A DNA stretch of 64,000 nt, from assembly GCA_025526935.1 (NCBI GenBank), contig JAHLKD010000094.1, forward strand, positions 150,132 to 214,131. The letters run 5' to 3'. A program made the translations under genes and the position numbers. Shown here in pieces: positions 43,052-54,648 of the stretch. Numbering within the stretch: the stretch's first letter is position 1; the number at the start of each line of letters is the position of its first letter. The stretch comes from Cladochytrium replicatum (taxonomy: Eukaryota; Chytridiomycota; Chytridiomycetes; Cladochytriales; Cladochytriaceae). The notes beneath the pieces are model-generated. The model was given only the letters and a program-made list of their open reading frames with translations. It was not told where the DNA came from and did no database searches.

Positions 43052-45811
43052 ATGAACGGAAACAACCAGACTGTCAGCCCAGATCAGCTACAGACCTACT
43101 GGAAATCAAGCCCACTCAAAAACGGTGGAGCCCAGGGAGAAGTCAATATGTCACCTCCACGAAGCAGAACGCCATGTAAGTGGGGTCCCAATTTGCGACA
43201 ATCAACACATTCTGATCTATCGTTTTTGGCAAGTAGCAATGAACCGCGCTCCTAACATCACTACGTACGAGTCTGAAACATTCAAGAGAGAGCACATAAG
43301 CCTCGGTCAGCTCCAGGCGGAGGGAGAAACAAATGTGCAATTGCTTCCTCCGGTCGGTGCAGCAGCCAACAACATTCGATCCACCTCAAGCGGTGGTCTC
43401 CTCGACCTTACTCTCAACATGGATCGAACCATGTACATGGCCGGTGGAGAGGTAACCGGACGCTTCGAGATCAGGTGCAGAAGCGGCAGCAAAGTCAAGC
43501 TCGGCAGGATCGAGATGACCTTTGTTGGTTACGAAGGTATTTCCCAAAATTTTCTTGCACAAATTAACCTTAAACCTATATCTATAACCGTTTACAGAGG
43601 TCATCGACACAAACTCGAAGGCGCCGAACCAACGTCGTGTGTTGTTCGCACAAAAGCTGTTGATCCAAGGGATGCAGCCTGAGCTTGGCGTCCAAACTCC
43701 TCTCGTCCCGAGTGACGCGGTCGTTCCCGGTCCACCAGACGAACACGGCATGTGGCAAGCAAAGAAAGGTGCTACGATCTTTCAGTTCAAGATCCCACTG
43801 GGTCCGACGCAGAATGTTCAAGCCATCGGTTCGGACAACGATGACGTTACCGGTGCAGGTGCGGGATTTCCTCTTCCGGGATCATATTGGAGTCGTCGCC
43901 ACGGTGGAATACGTTATGTTGTCTCTGGGTTAGTTAATATCGAGGAACAAATCTGTCGGTTCTCAAAAATTTTGTTCTTTGAAGATCCGTTGACGTAAAG
44001 ATTCGCTCCGAGAAGCGTCCTACCCTCATCGCCTACCGCGAAATCCAAGTCCTTGAGCACTGCGCGGACCCGGTTTCTCTTATCGCCGGAGGCGTGACCG
44101 CTTCTCGCGTCCCGAACGGATGCGGAGCGACGTTACGCTCAAAACCATTCAAGGCAACTGGAACAGCGAAAGTCGGTGGCTGGATGATGAAGAAGGGGGA
44201 GCTTCGCGTCGACGCTGAGATTTTGATGCCGCGTCATGCGAGCGATCTTTGCTGGACTGGAATGGCACCAGATGATCTCGAATGCACTGCGAACAGCGGA
44301 TGCGTATGGGTCTCTGGGAGCATGGGGTTCGTTGGCGTTACGGTTCGGAACGATAGCAAGAAAAAGGTTCGCTCTGCTCGTCTCGGGTGTCGATACAGCA
44401 ATACTGATAAACTGGTTCTCCACAATAGCTAAAACAACTGAACGTTACATTATACCGTCGATTGAAAACATTCTCGCGCAGCTCGACGAACCAGTCTCTC
44501 GTTCTTCTCAACTTCTCGCGAGTCGAAGTTTCCGAACGTGTTCTTCAAGCTGATTCCTCTCCCAGCAAACCAGCAGCCGCATTGGCGAAGTATCCTGGTG
44601 ATGGATTTGCAGAGGAAGATTTTATGGAGGGAGACTCTTCCCAGTACCCTGGAGCCAAACTCGCGTGGTGGAGTGGGGTTCTTCCCGGCGAGGAGAAGTC
44701 ACTTGTCGTTGATCTCGTTGTACCCGTGAGTACTCAACACAGGGGCAGCAGATAAATTGTTTCTAACCCCTCGAACCTCCTAGACTTGGGCACGGACTGT
44801 GAGCAACGGGCTGTTGATCGACGTTTCTTATGTGGTGCAAGTCGCCGCCGTTGCAGGCGGTGGTGCACGCGCGGAGGTTGAGATCCCTGTTAGTGTTTTG
44901 CACCCAGCGTCACTTTACAAGAATCTACCTTCGCCAAAACGATACAAAAACAGTGGCCCGACTGGAGTTCTGGCAGCAGGTGGAGTTGAAGCACACCACA
45001 CTGCAGGTCGCGGAGTGAGCCTAGACCGGCGTCCATCTACGGCGACATCCCCCGGCGCGGAGGAGGATGAAGACGATGATCGACAGACGTGCATAAGCTC
45101 AAACTACGGTCCACAGAGAGACGGCATGGCGGCGCAAGGAAAATGTCGTGTAGCACACCAGGACGATTTCGGTTATGGTGAGCGCACTCCTTCTGAGCAC
45201 AGGAATGATATTGACGATTTCCATTTTCAGGAGATCCATATGAGTACGCAGGATCCACCGTAGCCGACCGAGCACCACTGCATGGCGGAGATCACATCCA
45301 GCAACGTGGCTACGACCCATCATATACTTCCAGCCCACGTCACCTAACCATGAATCGCCCACAGTCCATTCAGCAGTCCCAGCTTTTTTCAGGATCAGTC
45401 GCTCCGCAGTATGGAATGCCGCCGGTGAGCGCGTCCCCGCATAGCTACGGACCAGCTCAAAGCCTCGAGCATCTCGCTGCATTCGTCGACGGTGGGCTCC
45501 AACAGTCACAGCGTTCACCATTCAAACGGCCAGAATCGGTGCAAAAGCAGGAGATGACTGCCCACCACACCGTCAATGTGAACTCATACGACGTTCATTC
45601 GTCGTATCGGGAAGTTGTGGAGCAGCGATCAAGGACGCCGACGAGCAGTAAAAGCTCGATCCGTAGCTCGGTACGGAGCTCACCACATATGAAAACGAAT
45701 GTCGACTCGAGGGGGAAACAGCCAGATTTGCCTGTGTGGAATTCTGACGAGGAGATCAAGCGTCAGATCGACCGAATGTTTGAGGATGTTGTACCTGTGG
45801 CCATGGAATGA
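43052..45811 (+). CDS. arrestin-domain adaptor (ART-like)
   Basis: Seven exons (43052-43175, 43237-43536, 43598-43928, 43985-44366, 44429-44725, 44784-45177, 45231-45811) close to 802 residues. The arrestin N-domain starts around LLDLTLNMDRTMYMAGGEVTG and includes VKLGRIEMTFVGYEE and GATIFQFKIPLG. The C-domain shows GGWMMKKGELRVDAEI, VGVTVRNDSKKK, LKQLNVTLYRRLKTF, WWSGVLPGEEKSLVVDLVVP and NGLLIDVSYVVQV. Fungal ARTs recruit Rsp5/Nedd4-type ubiquitin ligases to membrane transporters through PY motifs. I see PPLP-type sites in neither tail, and no clear PPxY. The long C-terminal tail (from about residue 560) is disordered, Ser/Gln-rich, with SSYREVVEQRSRTP and an amphipathic end DEEIKRQIDRMFEDVV. 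Confidence 0.85.
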
Positions 45812-46183
45812 GATCACTGCTGTTTTCTAACTTACGCTTTTGTAATCTAACTTAAGCTTATGTAAACATATCATTTTGGCATCGTACCGATCTTACTGTT
45901 AGAAAAAGACGTACACACATTGTACTGTTAGAGAGATCCCTGCACGTGACTGCTTCCTGCTTGTCCGCCTTACCCAATTGGCCCAATTGGTACGTCGGGT
46001 TCTTTGTGCGGGATGTAAAGCCTCGATGGTGAACCGCACGGTCCCATCGCATGCTACATGCTCAAACCTATAGCGAGCTTTTGGGATTTCTCTTCTTTGC
46101 AATTTTTAGGACACCTCAGTGGGCTGACCCTTCTATTTACTTCTCGCCATGCGAACAGTATAGATCCATTTTTCATCTCTAAA
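45812..46183. promoter_or_regulatory. intergenic
   Basis: 370 bp with a CAATTGGCCCAATTGG inverted repeat near 45974-45989, which could be a protein-binding palindrome. No TATA box was recognised. Confidence 0.4.
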
Positions 46184-47833
46184 ATGGCCCCGAAGGTTCT
46201 TGTTCTTGGAGGAGTCGGCTTCATCGGTCGTAATTTCGTTACATACCTCGTCGAGAATGATCTCGCAAGTTCCATTCGAGTTGCAGACAAAGTCCTCCCA
46301 GCAACGGCATACTTATCGGAAAGATGCAAGAAAGCTTTTGAGGACCCCCGCGTCGAGTTTCGTCAAGCAAACCTTGTGAACCCTGGTATAGCCACCGGTC
46401 AAAAGATGTCGGGCGAATGAAGAACTGTGGAGGAGAAATTCCTAAATCAATTCAGCGACGCTAACATCGGATATTTGGATTTTCCAGCTTCTTGCGAGAA
46501 GGTGTTTACACGGGAAGATCGGACGAACTTTGACTACGTATTCAACCTCGCAGCTGAAACAAAGTATAGCCAGTCGGAAGAGGTAATTCTTTGCATGGAT
46601 AGCAATTTTCATCAAGCACTCACTATCTCGCTTCTCGTTGAAGGTTTATGAGGAGAAAATTTTCCAACTTACGCTGTCGGTTGCTCGGGAAGCGCAGAAA
46701 CGCAATGTCGCTTGCTTTGTGGAAGCGAGCACTGCTCAGGTGTACGAACCAGACAAGGTTTGTGATAAACTAAACCAGCTGTGACGCAGCTGACAAAATA
46801 TCAGAAACCTTCGACCGAGACTAGCAAAGTGAAGCCCTGGACAGTTATGGCTAAGCACAAGCTAAGGGCTGAAGAGGAGCTGAAGAAGCTGGACGGGTGA
46901 GACGTTATGATCTTGTTCAGCACTGTCAGCTGACGAAACCAAGATTGAACTACATCATTGTTCGCCCTGCCACCGTGTATGGTCCCGGTGACGTTCTCGG
47001 CATCAGTATGTTTGTGTTTGAATTTCCAGAAGTAGTGCTAATTGGGTAAAGCACCGAGGTTGATCATTGCTGCCGTCTACAAGAACCTCAACGAAGAGAT
47101 GAAAATGCTTTGGTCAAAAGATCTCAAGTTGAACACCGTTCACGTCGTGGATGTCGTAAGTACTTCATCATTTGCTTTTGTCAGCTTTCTTCTGATGATG
47201 CACTTGATAGTGTCGCGCAATTTGGCATTTGGCTGCAACTGTTCAGGAGAAAGGTGGACGGACGGGTTCAGTTAAGCGTGGTGACATCTTCAACCTGTGC
47301 GACAAGGGTGACTCTGGTATGTTCACAGATTGTGATATTTTCATCTTCTTTGCTGACACTTCAGCTACTCAGACCAAGGGTCGATCAACAACCACATTCA
47401 AACAATATTCGGAATTGAGACCGGGTTCCAAGGGACTGCCATTAATCTTTACGCAAAGGTAGTACAATGAGTAGTTTTCGGCCATGTTCTTATGAGAATG
47501 TGATTAGATGAACCTCGAAGCTGTTACAGAAGATGTCAATGACAAGCACTTGCAGCCATGGTCCGATCTCTGCAAGTCTTCTGGCGTTGTCAACACTCCT
47601 TTGACGCCTTACCTAGACAAGGAGCTGCTGAAGGAGAACTTTTTGAGTGTTGACGGATCAAAGGTAGCTAGTCGCTGAGTTTAATCCCTGTTACTGAAAC
47701 ATCAATGAAATTTCAGATCGAGCGTGAGTTCGGGTTCTCATACAGCATTCCCGAGCCAACCAGCCAGAACTTGAAGCAAGTAGTGGACGAGTATGTCGCG
47801 ATCGGAATTTGGCCCGCCGGAACAACAAAGTAG
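46184..47833 (+). CDS. NAD(P)-dependent epimerase/dehydratase-like protein
   Basis: Ten exons (46184-46385, 46488-46582, 46644-46757, 46805-46896, 46944-47005, 47052-47155, 47211-47316, 47373-47458, 47508-47663, 47717-47833) close in phase to 377 residues. A Rossmann start VLVLGGVGFIGRNFV (GxxGxxG), VFNLAAETKYSQSEE, FVEASTAQVYEPDK, NYIIVRPATVYGPGD and an NTVHVVDVCRAIWHLA segment are those of extended short-chain dehydrogenases. The YxxxK catalytic pair is abnormal: at the expected place the sequence is VMAKHKLRAEEEL, where K is kept but the Tyr position is Met. The protein may therefore bind a nucleotide without classic catalysis. Substrate unknown. Confidence 0.88.
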
Positions 47834-49082
47834 ACTGCAACCACAATCAGAGTTTCACTCTCATACTCTCATGGCTTGTATTTTCTCTTTTCCTATTTTT
47901 GTCGTGGCGTGATGGGATGGAGAACTTTTCATACTTAATAGAAGTTACGTGATGTTGGAACTGTGCATCTGCAGTGAATTGAATTGAGGAGAGAGGCTGG
48001 AAGAAACGAAGCAATCTTGAGCAGCAAGACGGTGGTGATGGGTAGAGAAAGCGACGAAGTTACCTCAGATACCAACTTCAGTGGCACCAAGCGTTCGCCA
48101 GAGGACGTGGTTTGGTAGGTGACGAGAAACCCAACGAAACAACCAAAGGTCCATCATAAAGTCCAGAACGGATGTTGATTGTGATGATTTAAATGATTTC
48201 GACAACTATTTTGAATACCAAACCAACTGCTTGAATTATGATCGGGAACACACCTGAGATGATGATTTGATGGATATCCAGAGAACCTGGTTGAGACTGC
48301 GGATTTTCCGCCCTGCCAAGAAGAGCCATTTTCGCATTTGGGACGTTACTAGTGCTGCCGGGACTCCAGAGAGATTGCAATTGTTTCGCACTGAAGCAAG
48401 CGCTAGCCCTGTGAGTACAGCGGACCTTACAGGTTTCTCTGTCCAGGTGTAGCTCCGGAAGAGTTCGTCAATAGCTGGAAACCACTGAAACATCCTGACC
48501 CAGTTCACGGAATCGCATGTTAGTATCTAACTAGATCACGGATGTGTTCCCAAAACAGCTGTATCAATGACTGAGCCAAAGCATTATGCTCCAGAGCCGT
48601 CCAAACTCAAAACCAGCTTCACTTTTCCATCTGCTTCTCGTCCGCTCACTTCCACCACCCAGCAATCAATGAGGTTGGGACGTGGTCGACACCGCAATGG
48701 AGGCAGAGCGAGTTAAGGAGCAGAAGGGAGCAATGAATCTGTCCATAGTACAAGCGACTTCCAGGAACTACTTTCACCGTTGATACCTTAACCAACGGTA
48801 AGGTGGACAATTGCACTGGTTACTTTCTGAGGTAAATAACCGCAAGAGTTATGTCAAATCTGATGTGTTTAAACGCTAATTTTACACAGATCATTTGGGG
48901 AGCTCACTTCAAAGTTCGACCATGCCCATTTTACTGCTCGGCCATCACCAGAAGTCTTGTGATCCAACAGTTACGAGTGAACCCAGAATACGCCGTCCGA
49001 CCTAGTATACAAGCGCGGACTGCCAGCGAGATCAGGGAAGCGTGGAGTACCCGGAAAGTGAAATAGAGAATACTTTGTGTTG
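47834..49082. other. intergenic 1.2 kb before the retroelement cluster
   Basis: A minus-strand open frame around 48380-48189 ends in a hydrophobic segment (IIISGVFPIIIQAVGLVFKI), but no start or splice partner is convincing. Otherwise nothing was seen. Confidence 0.35.
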
Positions 49083-49345
49083 CTGTGATCTGATCCGGGC
49101 TTCACTTCTACAAGTGGATGATAGAAAAGTAATGACAGTTTACTATACCTATGGCTGCAATAAATATAACCCATGAAGAAATAACCGGAGGTATCCAAAC
49201 TCGTAATAGATCATCATCTATATGCTTTAGTTCAATAGTTAGAAATGTTGCTCAGTGAAGAGTGACATTTCTGTATATCGGGCATTTGTGTTTTTGTACA
49301 ATCAATGACTGGATTGGCCAAGTCCATCAATCGAAATACTTAACA
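49083..49345 (-). repeat. truncated 3' LTR of minus-strand copia element
   Basis: Reverse-strand copy of the LTR that begins TGTTAAGTATTTCG. It matches the array copies at 53283, 53683 and 53997 up to the segment GATCAGATCACAGCA and then stops, so about half the LTR is lost on the left. Confidence 0.9.
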
Positions 49346-49355
49346 CACCCCCCTC
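49346..49355 (-). other. polypurine tract
   Basis: GAGGGGGGTG on the reverse strand sits directly before the TGTTAAG LTR start, which fixes the LTR boundary. Confidence 0.8.
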
Positions 49356-49473
49356 AGTCATTAGATAGGTACAACCGAGAGTATCACTCAACCGATCATA
49401 ACTTTCTGTAAATGCTGAAGTTGATATTCTATTGAAATAAAGGTGAGTTGTATGGACATCGCCAGCCGGTCGT

Positions 49474-51873
49474 TCAAGATAGTATATTAAGTGAAGACTG
49501 ACTGACTAGCCCCAACGAGCCCCTGTGTTTAAGGTATAATTTACTTCCAAGAGGTTTAGTTAAGATGTCCGCGATCATATCAGAAGTATCCATATGGTGT
49601 AACTCCTGATGTTTCTGTTCAACTTGGAGATTCACAAATCTCTCGCGAACGTCCATGTGTTTGGTCCGTTTGTTGTTGAACAGATTGTTTGCGATAGACT
49701 CGGTGGATTGGTTGTCTTGCCATAAACGGAGCGGATTGAACGACGTAATTCCGATACCCGTCATAAGATTTTTCATCCACTTCATCTCACGCGATAGTTC
49801 GTTCAGCGCATACAGTTCAGCTTTCGACGACGAGGCTGCAATAGTCTGTTGTCGAATCGACTGCCAACTGATTGCCGCATTAGCGAACATTACCACGTAA
49901 CCGGTTCGTGAGTATCTATCTGCATCGCCCGCCCAGTCTGCATCGGCATAACCTTGTGGGTTAGCCGAATCAAACATGTAGAGACCGTCGGGTCTTAGCA
50001 TCGGAGACGTGATACCAGTCCGTGTATAGTGTAAACCGTAATCCCAAGTACCGAGTAAATATCGTTGTAATCGATAGAGAGCCTTTGATTCTGACTGTCG
50101 AGGATCAATCTGATGTTGTGCCAAAATATTGACTGCGTATGAAATATCCGGTCGTGTCTTAGTCGCCACGTACGATATCTTCATTAACATTGATCGAAAT
50201 TATGTTGCCTCGGCATCGGACAGTGTTGGTGTGGTCTCATCAAAGATATATGATTTTGACATCGGTGTTTTGGTCGGTTTGATGTTGGTACCCCATAAGT
50301 TTGCTTCTTCCAGAATCTTCTTTACGTACAATGAATTGCTAAGGAAATATCCTTCTGTTGTCTGCAATAACTCCATTTTCAGAATCCATTTCGCCTTCGA
50401 AGTACTTACTGTGAACGAAGTTTCCAAATCGGTCTGAAACCGATGATATGCGTTTGGATCTGTGGAAAAATGTAGTATATCATCGACATGAACGGTAGTG
50501 TGTTCGCGGGTATTATTTGTTGGATTGTATCGCCAGAAATGACAGATGTCTGCAATATTCCTCATGAAACCAACACTGAGATATTGTTTCCAAAGAGTTT
50601 TGTACCATTCTCGAGCTGCCTGGTGTAGACCGTACAGACTTTTGATAAGTCTGCAGATGATGGGTCGATTCCGGAAATCTACTCGTCCGAAACCATGAGG
50701 GAGTTCGACGTAGTTCTCTTCTTCCAGTATCGCATTGAGATATGCACCCTTGATATCAAACTGGAATATTATCATGCCGACTAATGCTGCTAATGCAATC
50801 AGAAAACGGATTGTGGACGTTTTTGTAACTGGAGAATAGGTTTCATCGAAATCCAATCCTTCAATCTGTGAAAATCCTTGTACGACCCAACGTGCTTTGA
50901 ATCGAGTAATATTGCCATGTTCGTCAAGCTTATATGTGAAAACCCATTTGCCCGATAATAAATTCCGCCCATCAGGTAAAATCGTTTCGGCCTAAGTATT
51001 GTTGCCGACTAGTTGTGTGACTTCCTCCTTCATCGCCGCTAACCAGAATGGAGCCTCATCGGATCGTGATAAAGCCTCACGAAGAGTCTTTGGTGCAGTC
51101 CGTATATTTCCATTCGCAATTGGTTGTGTTGGATATGAGGAATCGGCCTTCAGGGTCCAATCGATATTAGGAACGGACCGGGTAAACAAGGAATTTTGTT
51201 TCCTTTTGGCGTTCGACAAATTTGCACTTGCTTGACGTTTTTGTTTTCTTGCTGCATACGCTTCGTCGACATCTTCTCCAATGAATTGAAGATCACTTTC
51301 GAGTTGTGCATCATATTCCTCTACAGGAGATACGGAAGACAAATTCGGAGGTTCTTCAGTAATGGATTGTGGAGTCGATAAATCAGCATTTGGATCATAA
51401 TCAGCATCGTCTGGGTCATCATCGTCTAGTCCATGTAAATGTTCAACAACATGCATGTCACCGGCTTCTTCTAAGCGGTAATATATGGGGTCGTCGTTCA
51501 TATCCTCATCGATTTCTTCGTCTACAACGGTAGAAATCGGGAAATTGTCTGAGACAAACTCAACAGTCGTCTCTTGCACCCCCTGATCCCCGGTTGGTAT
51601 TTGATCAACATCGAAATATGTCCCGGCCTTCAGTGGATATTGTACCGTAAGATCGTCGAGTAATTGTCGGGTAGGATTATAACCAACAAAAACTCCCTCG
51701 TGGAACGTAACATGGAAGTGTTCGCCTATTGTGTTTGTCCAAAAATTGAGTGCTATGACGATCTTCAGGTCTTCACCCTTGTATCCGAGAAACAGACCTA
51801 GTTCAGACTTGTCTCGGATTTTGCGCGCCAACCCTTTGTTCGTGTGAGATCCACAAACTAACGAGTGTTCCAA
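49474..51873 (-). pseudogene. copia pol: integrase C-term, RT and RNase H
   Basis: The reverse-strand frame 51873-50992 carries the integrase C-terminus (SELGLFLGYKGEDLKI) and a linker. After a TAG in place of an expected Trp (LVGNNT-stop-AETILPDG) comes the reverse transcriptase: FDETYSPVTKTSTIRFLIA, FDIKGAYLNA, YGLHQAAREWYKTL and an HVDDILHF form of the catalytic YxDD box. A TAA interrupts the linker after SDAEAT. RNase H follows to 49474 with YVATKTRPDISYAVNIL, GYADADWAGD, SSSKAELYALNE and TKHMDVRERFV. Both stops are single transitions from sense codons (TGG to TAG, probably CAA to TAA). Confidence 0.9.
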
Positions 51874-53018
51874 AGGCGTGGATAGTTGCCAGATCTATCC
51901 GCTTGTCAAGGTAAGCACAGTACGGAATCGCATTCACAGCTGAATGGAAAGTAGCGTTCTTGACGACCGCAGCGTATAGGATGGAGAGTTGCACGAATTG
52001 AAGTGTTCGTGGTAGTCCAGCTTGTAGCAGCATCGCGTCCGACATATACTTGATCGATTGTATATTCCGCTCTGATAGACCATCGAGTTCCTTTACTGAC
52101 GGAGGAGCTGGGTGGACGTGGATGTGAGGAATCTTGGTATTGCACCATTGGATCAACCGTTTCGTAATCAATTCTCCTGAATCGGAACGTAGTTCAGCAA
52201 CGTGTAATGGGTGATTGCGATTTTCCACATCAGCGATATGTCGAATCATACTATCCACCGCATCACTCTTTCGATTCAGGAAGTAGATTGTGATGAAACG
52301 AGGTTGTTCGTCGACAATGATCTGCCAATATCTCTTCTTCTGTCCGTCGTAGATTAAATGTACAACATCGGAAAACAGACGGAAAAGTTTCCTCGGAGCT
52401 CGACTTATTGTAGAATAAATCGGCTTCTGCTTCAGCTTCGTGCGACTACAGACCAAACAATTCTGCATAATTGATTTGTTGACAAGATTGAATGCATCTG
52501 GTTCAACCTTGGGCATTTTGATGTTGAGCTTCTCTGCCGTTCGAAAGATCGTCCGTAAGTGGATGCGACCAAACTGCTGGTGTAACTTTGCAAGTTTGTG
52601 TACTGTCACTGGCGATAAGTTGGTGCTCACTCCGACTGTATCTTGAGATGCTCGTTGACATTCATCATCGTTCGTTTGACGAATGCTGTTGTCTGACATT
52701 ACATCGAGACCCATCGCGTGAGAAGATCGTACACCGGACGTAAAGTCCATCGACTGATCGAGACCTTCTGCGGATACCGCTACTGCTTTAGCTCGTTGAG
52801 CAATCACATGCCGTGGTTGGTGAGTTCCGACGGTACTAACATCAGCATAGAGATAGTACAAATCTCTTTCCCGTCGCCCAATAATAACGTGTTCATCCGT
52901 ATCACCATGCGTGAGGATAACCTTGTCTTTGGTGAAACTCACAATGTCCCCGGAGTCTCCAATGATACTACACACTGATGCAAGTGTGTCTTCGAGATCA
53001 GGAACATAAAGTGCGTTG
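51803..53018 (-). pseudogene. copia GAG-pre-integrase and integrase, frameshifted
   Basis: The reverse-strand frame starts in ALYVPDLEDTLASVCSIIGD, goes through the pre-integrase region (LHQQFGRIHLRTIF, CLVCSRTK) and then the integrase core with DVVHLIYDGQKKRYWQIIVD and ELRSDSGELITKRLIQWC, in which the D-D-E residues can be traced. It ends by frameshift near 51850, where HAFGTLVSLW should continue as LVCGSHTNKGLARKIRD. The N-terminal protease is absent because of the junction at 53030. Confidence 0.9.
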
Positions 53019-53030
53019 TGTATGTCGAAG

Positions 53031-53282
53031 TTTGGTTTGAGGGCGATGTGATTTGATCAGTTTTAGTGCTGCTGATCTGGGACTTGCGCTAGAGATAGTC
53101 CTCAGGTTGATCTGTGTATGTGCAGAGTTTCGTGTTTCTCCAATCACGCTCTTGTGCCACAGCCACCCGAAATCTCATATCGCCACAGGCTCTTTGAATT
53201 GTGCAAACAATTCAAATATACTGTCGTTTTGGCGTTTATAATTGACCTGTGGCTATAGATATATGGAAATATCTGATATAAA
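53031..53282 (-). repeat. leader/LTR part of a second copia family, inverted copy
   Basis: The reverse complement of this segment is nearly identical to 57236-57480 on the plus strand (ATATTTCCATATATCTATAG through CATCGCCCTCAAACC). It includes a TATA-like TTATAAA and the AACCTGAGGA motif also seen in the first family. It abuts the minus-strand pol at 53030. Confidence 0.85.
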
Positions 53283-53682
53283 TGTTAAGTATTTCGATTG
53301 ATGGACTTGGTCAATCCAGTCATTGATAGTACAAAAACACAAATGCCCGATATACAGAAATGTCACTCTTCACTGAGCAACATTTCTAACTATTGAACTA
53401 AAGCATATAGATGATGATCTATTACGAGTTTGGATACCTCCAGTTATTTCTTCATGGATTATATTTATTGCGGCCATAGGTATAGTAAACTGTCATTACT
53501 TTTCTATCATCCACTTGTAGAAGTGAAGCCCGGATCAGATCACAGCAAAGGTTTACATATGATTAACGCGTTCGTGGGAATCATGTGTGAGAACAATCCT
53601 GTTGAGGAGAGCTAGATCTCACGCACAGCTTAGCATGATTATGCTTCGCTACGCCTGTGAGAAGAAGAGTCAAACCTTATCG
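53283..53682 (+). repeat. LTR copy A (first 400 bp)
   Basis: Starts TGTTAAGTATTTCGATTG and runs to AAACCTTATCG, where copy B begins. It equals the first 400 bp of copy C with a few substitutions. Confidence 0.9.
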
Positions 53683-53996
53683 TGTTAAGTATTTCGATTG
53701 ATGGACTTGGCCAATCCAGTCATTGATAGTACAAAAACACAAACGCCCGATATACAGAAATGTCACTCTTCACTGAGCAACATTTCTAACTATTGAACTA
53801 AAGCATATAGATGATGATCTATTACGAGTTTGGATACCTCCGGGTATTTCTTCATGGGTTATATTTATTGCGGCCATAGGTATAGTAAACTGTCATTACT
53901 TTTCTATCATCCACTTGTAGAAGTGAAGCCCGGATCAGATCACAGCAAAGGTTTACATATGATTAACGCGTTCGTGGGAATCATGTGTGAGAACAA
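53683..53996 (+). repeat. LTR copy B (first 313 bp)
   Basis: Same start as copy A but cut at GTGAGAACA, one base before copy C begins. Confidence 0.9.
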
Positions 53997-54535
53997 TGTT
54001 AAGTATTTCGATTGATGGACTTGGCCAATCCAGTCATTGATAGTACAAAAACACAAACGCCCGATATACAGAAATGTCACTCTTCACTGAGCAACATTTC
54101 TAACTATTGAACTAAAGCATATAGATGATGATCTATTACGAGTTTGGATACCTCCGGTTATTTCTTCATGGGTTATATTTATTGCAGCCATAGGTATAGT
54201 AAACTGTCATTACTTTTCTATCATCCACTTGTAGAAGTGAAGCCCGGATCAGATCACAGCAAAGGTTTACATATGATTAACGCGTTCGCGGGAATCATGT
54301 GTGAGAACAATCCTGTTGAGGAGAGCTAGATCTCACGCACAGCTTAGCATGATTATGCTTCGCTACGCCTGTGAGAAGAAGAGTCAAACCTTATCGCTTC
54401 GATCCAGATCTTCCGGAAGGAAAAGCCAAAACGACAGTACACTTATTTAAGGAGCCTGTGGCGATACACACAAGGAGCATTCTCTTGCGCTAGTACTTGT
54501 GACTCGCAATCTTCTTTATTCATCTCTTAGAAACA
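53997..54535 (+). repeat. LTR copy C, probably full length (539 bp)
   Basis: Starts TGTTAAG and continues past the shared 400 bp through a promoter-like ATTTAAGGAGCC and to CTCTTAGAAACA, giving TG...CA ends. The downstream TTAACCCGTGAATT would hold the primer-binding site. It is the 5' LTR of the plus-strand element. Confidence 0.7.
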
Positions 54536-54648
54536 TTAACCCGTGAATTAGCAACACACACACAACCTGAGGATCCAGACCACAGCTTTGTTCAACACAA
54601 TAGTTACGAATCGTTGCTTAACACATTTCTTTGGACAACAACGACAAG

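Larger units (their letters stand above)
49083..53030 (-). mobile_element. Ty1/copia retrotransposon, pol part and 3' LTR, minus strand
   Basis: The order on the reverse strand is GAG-pre-integrase, integrase, reverse transcriptase, RNase H, polypurine tract and LTR, which defines Ty1/copia. gag, protease and the 5' LTR of this copy are missing: at about 53030 the pol sequence joins, within a few bases of microhomology, the leader of a different family. The element is dead by stop codons and one frameshift but still young enough to be nearly identical to the plus-strand copy at 56.3-57.2 kb. Confidence 0.93.
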
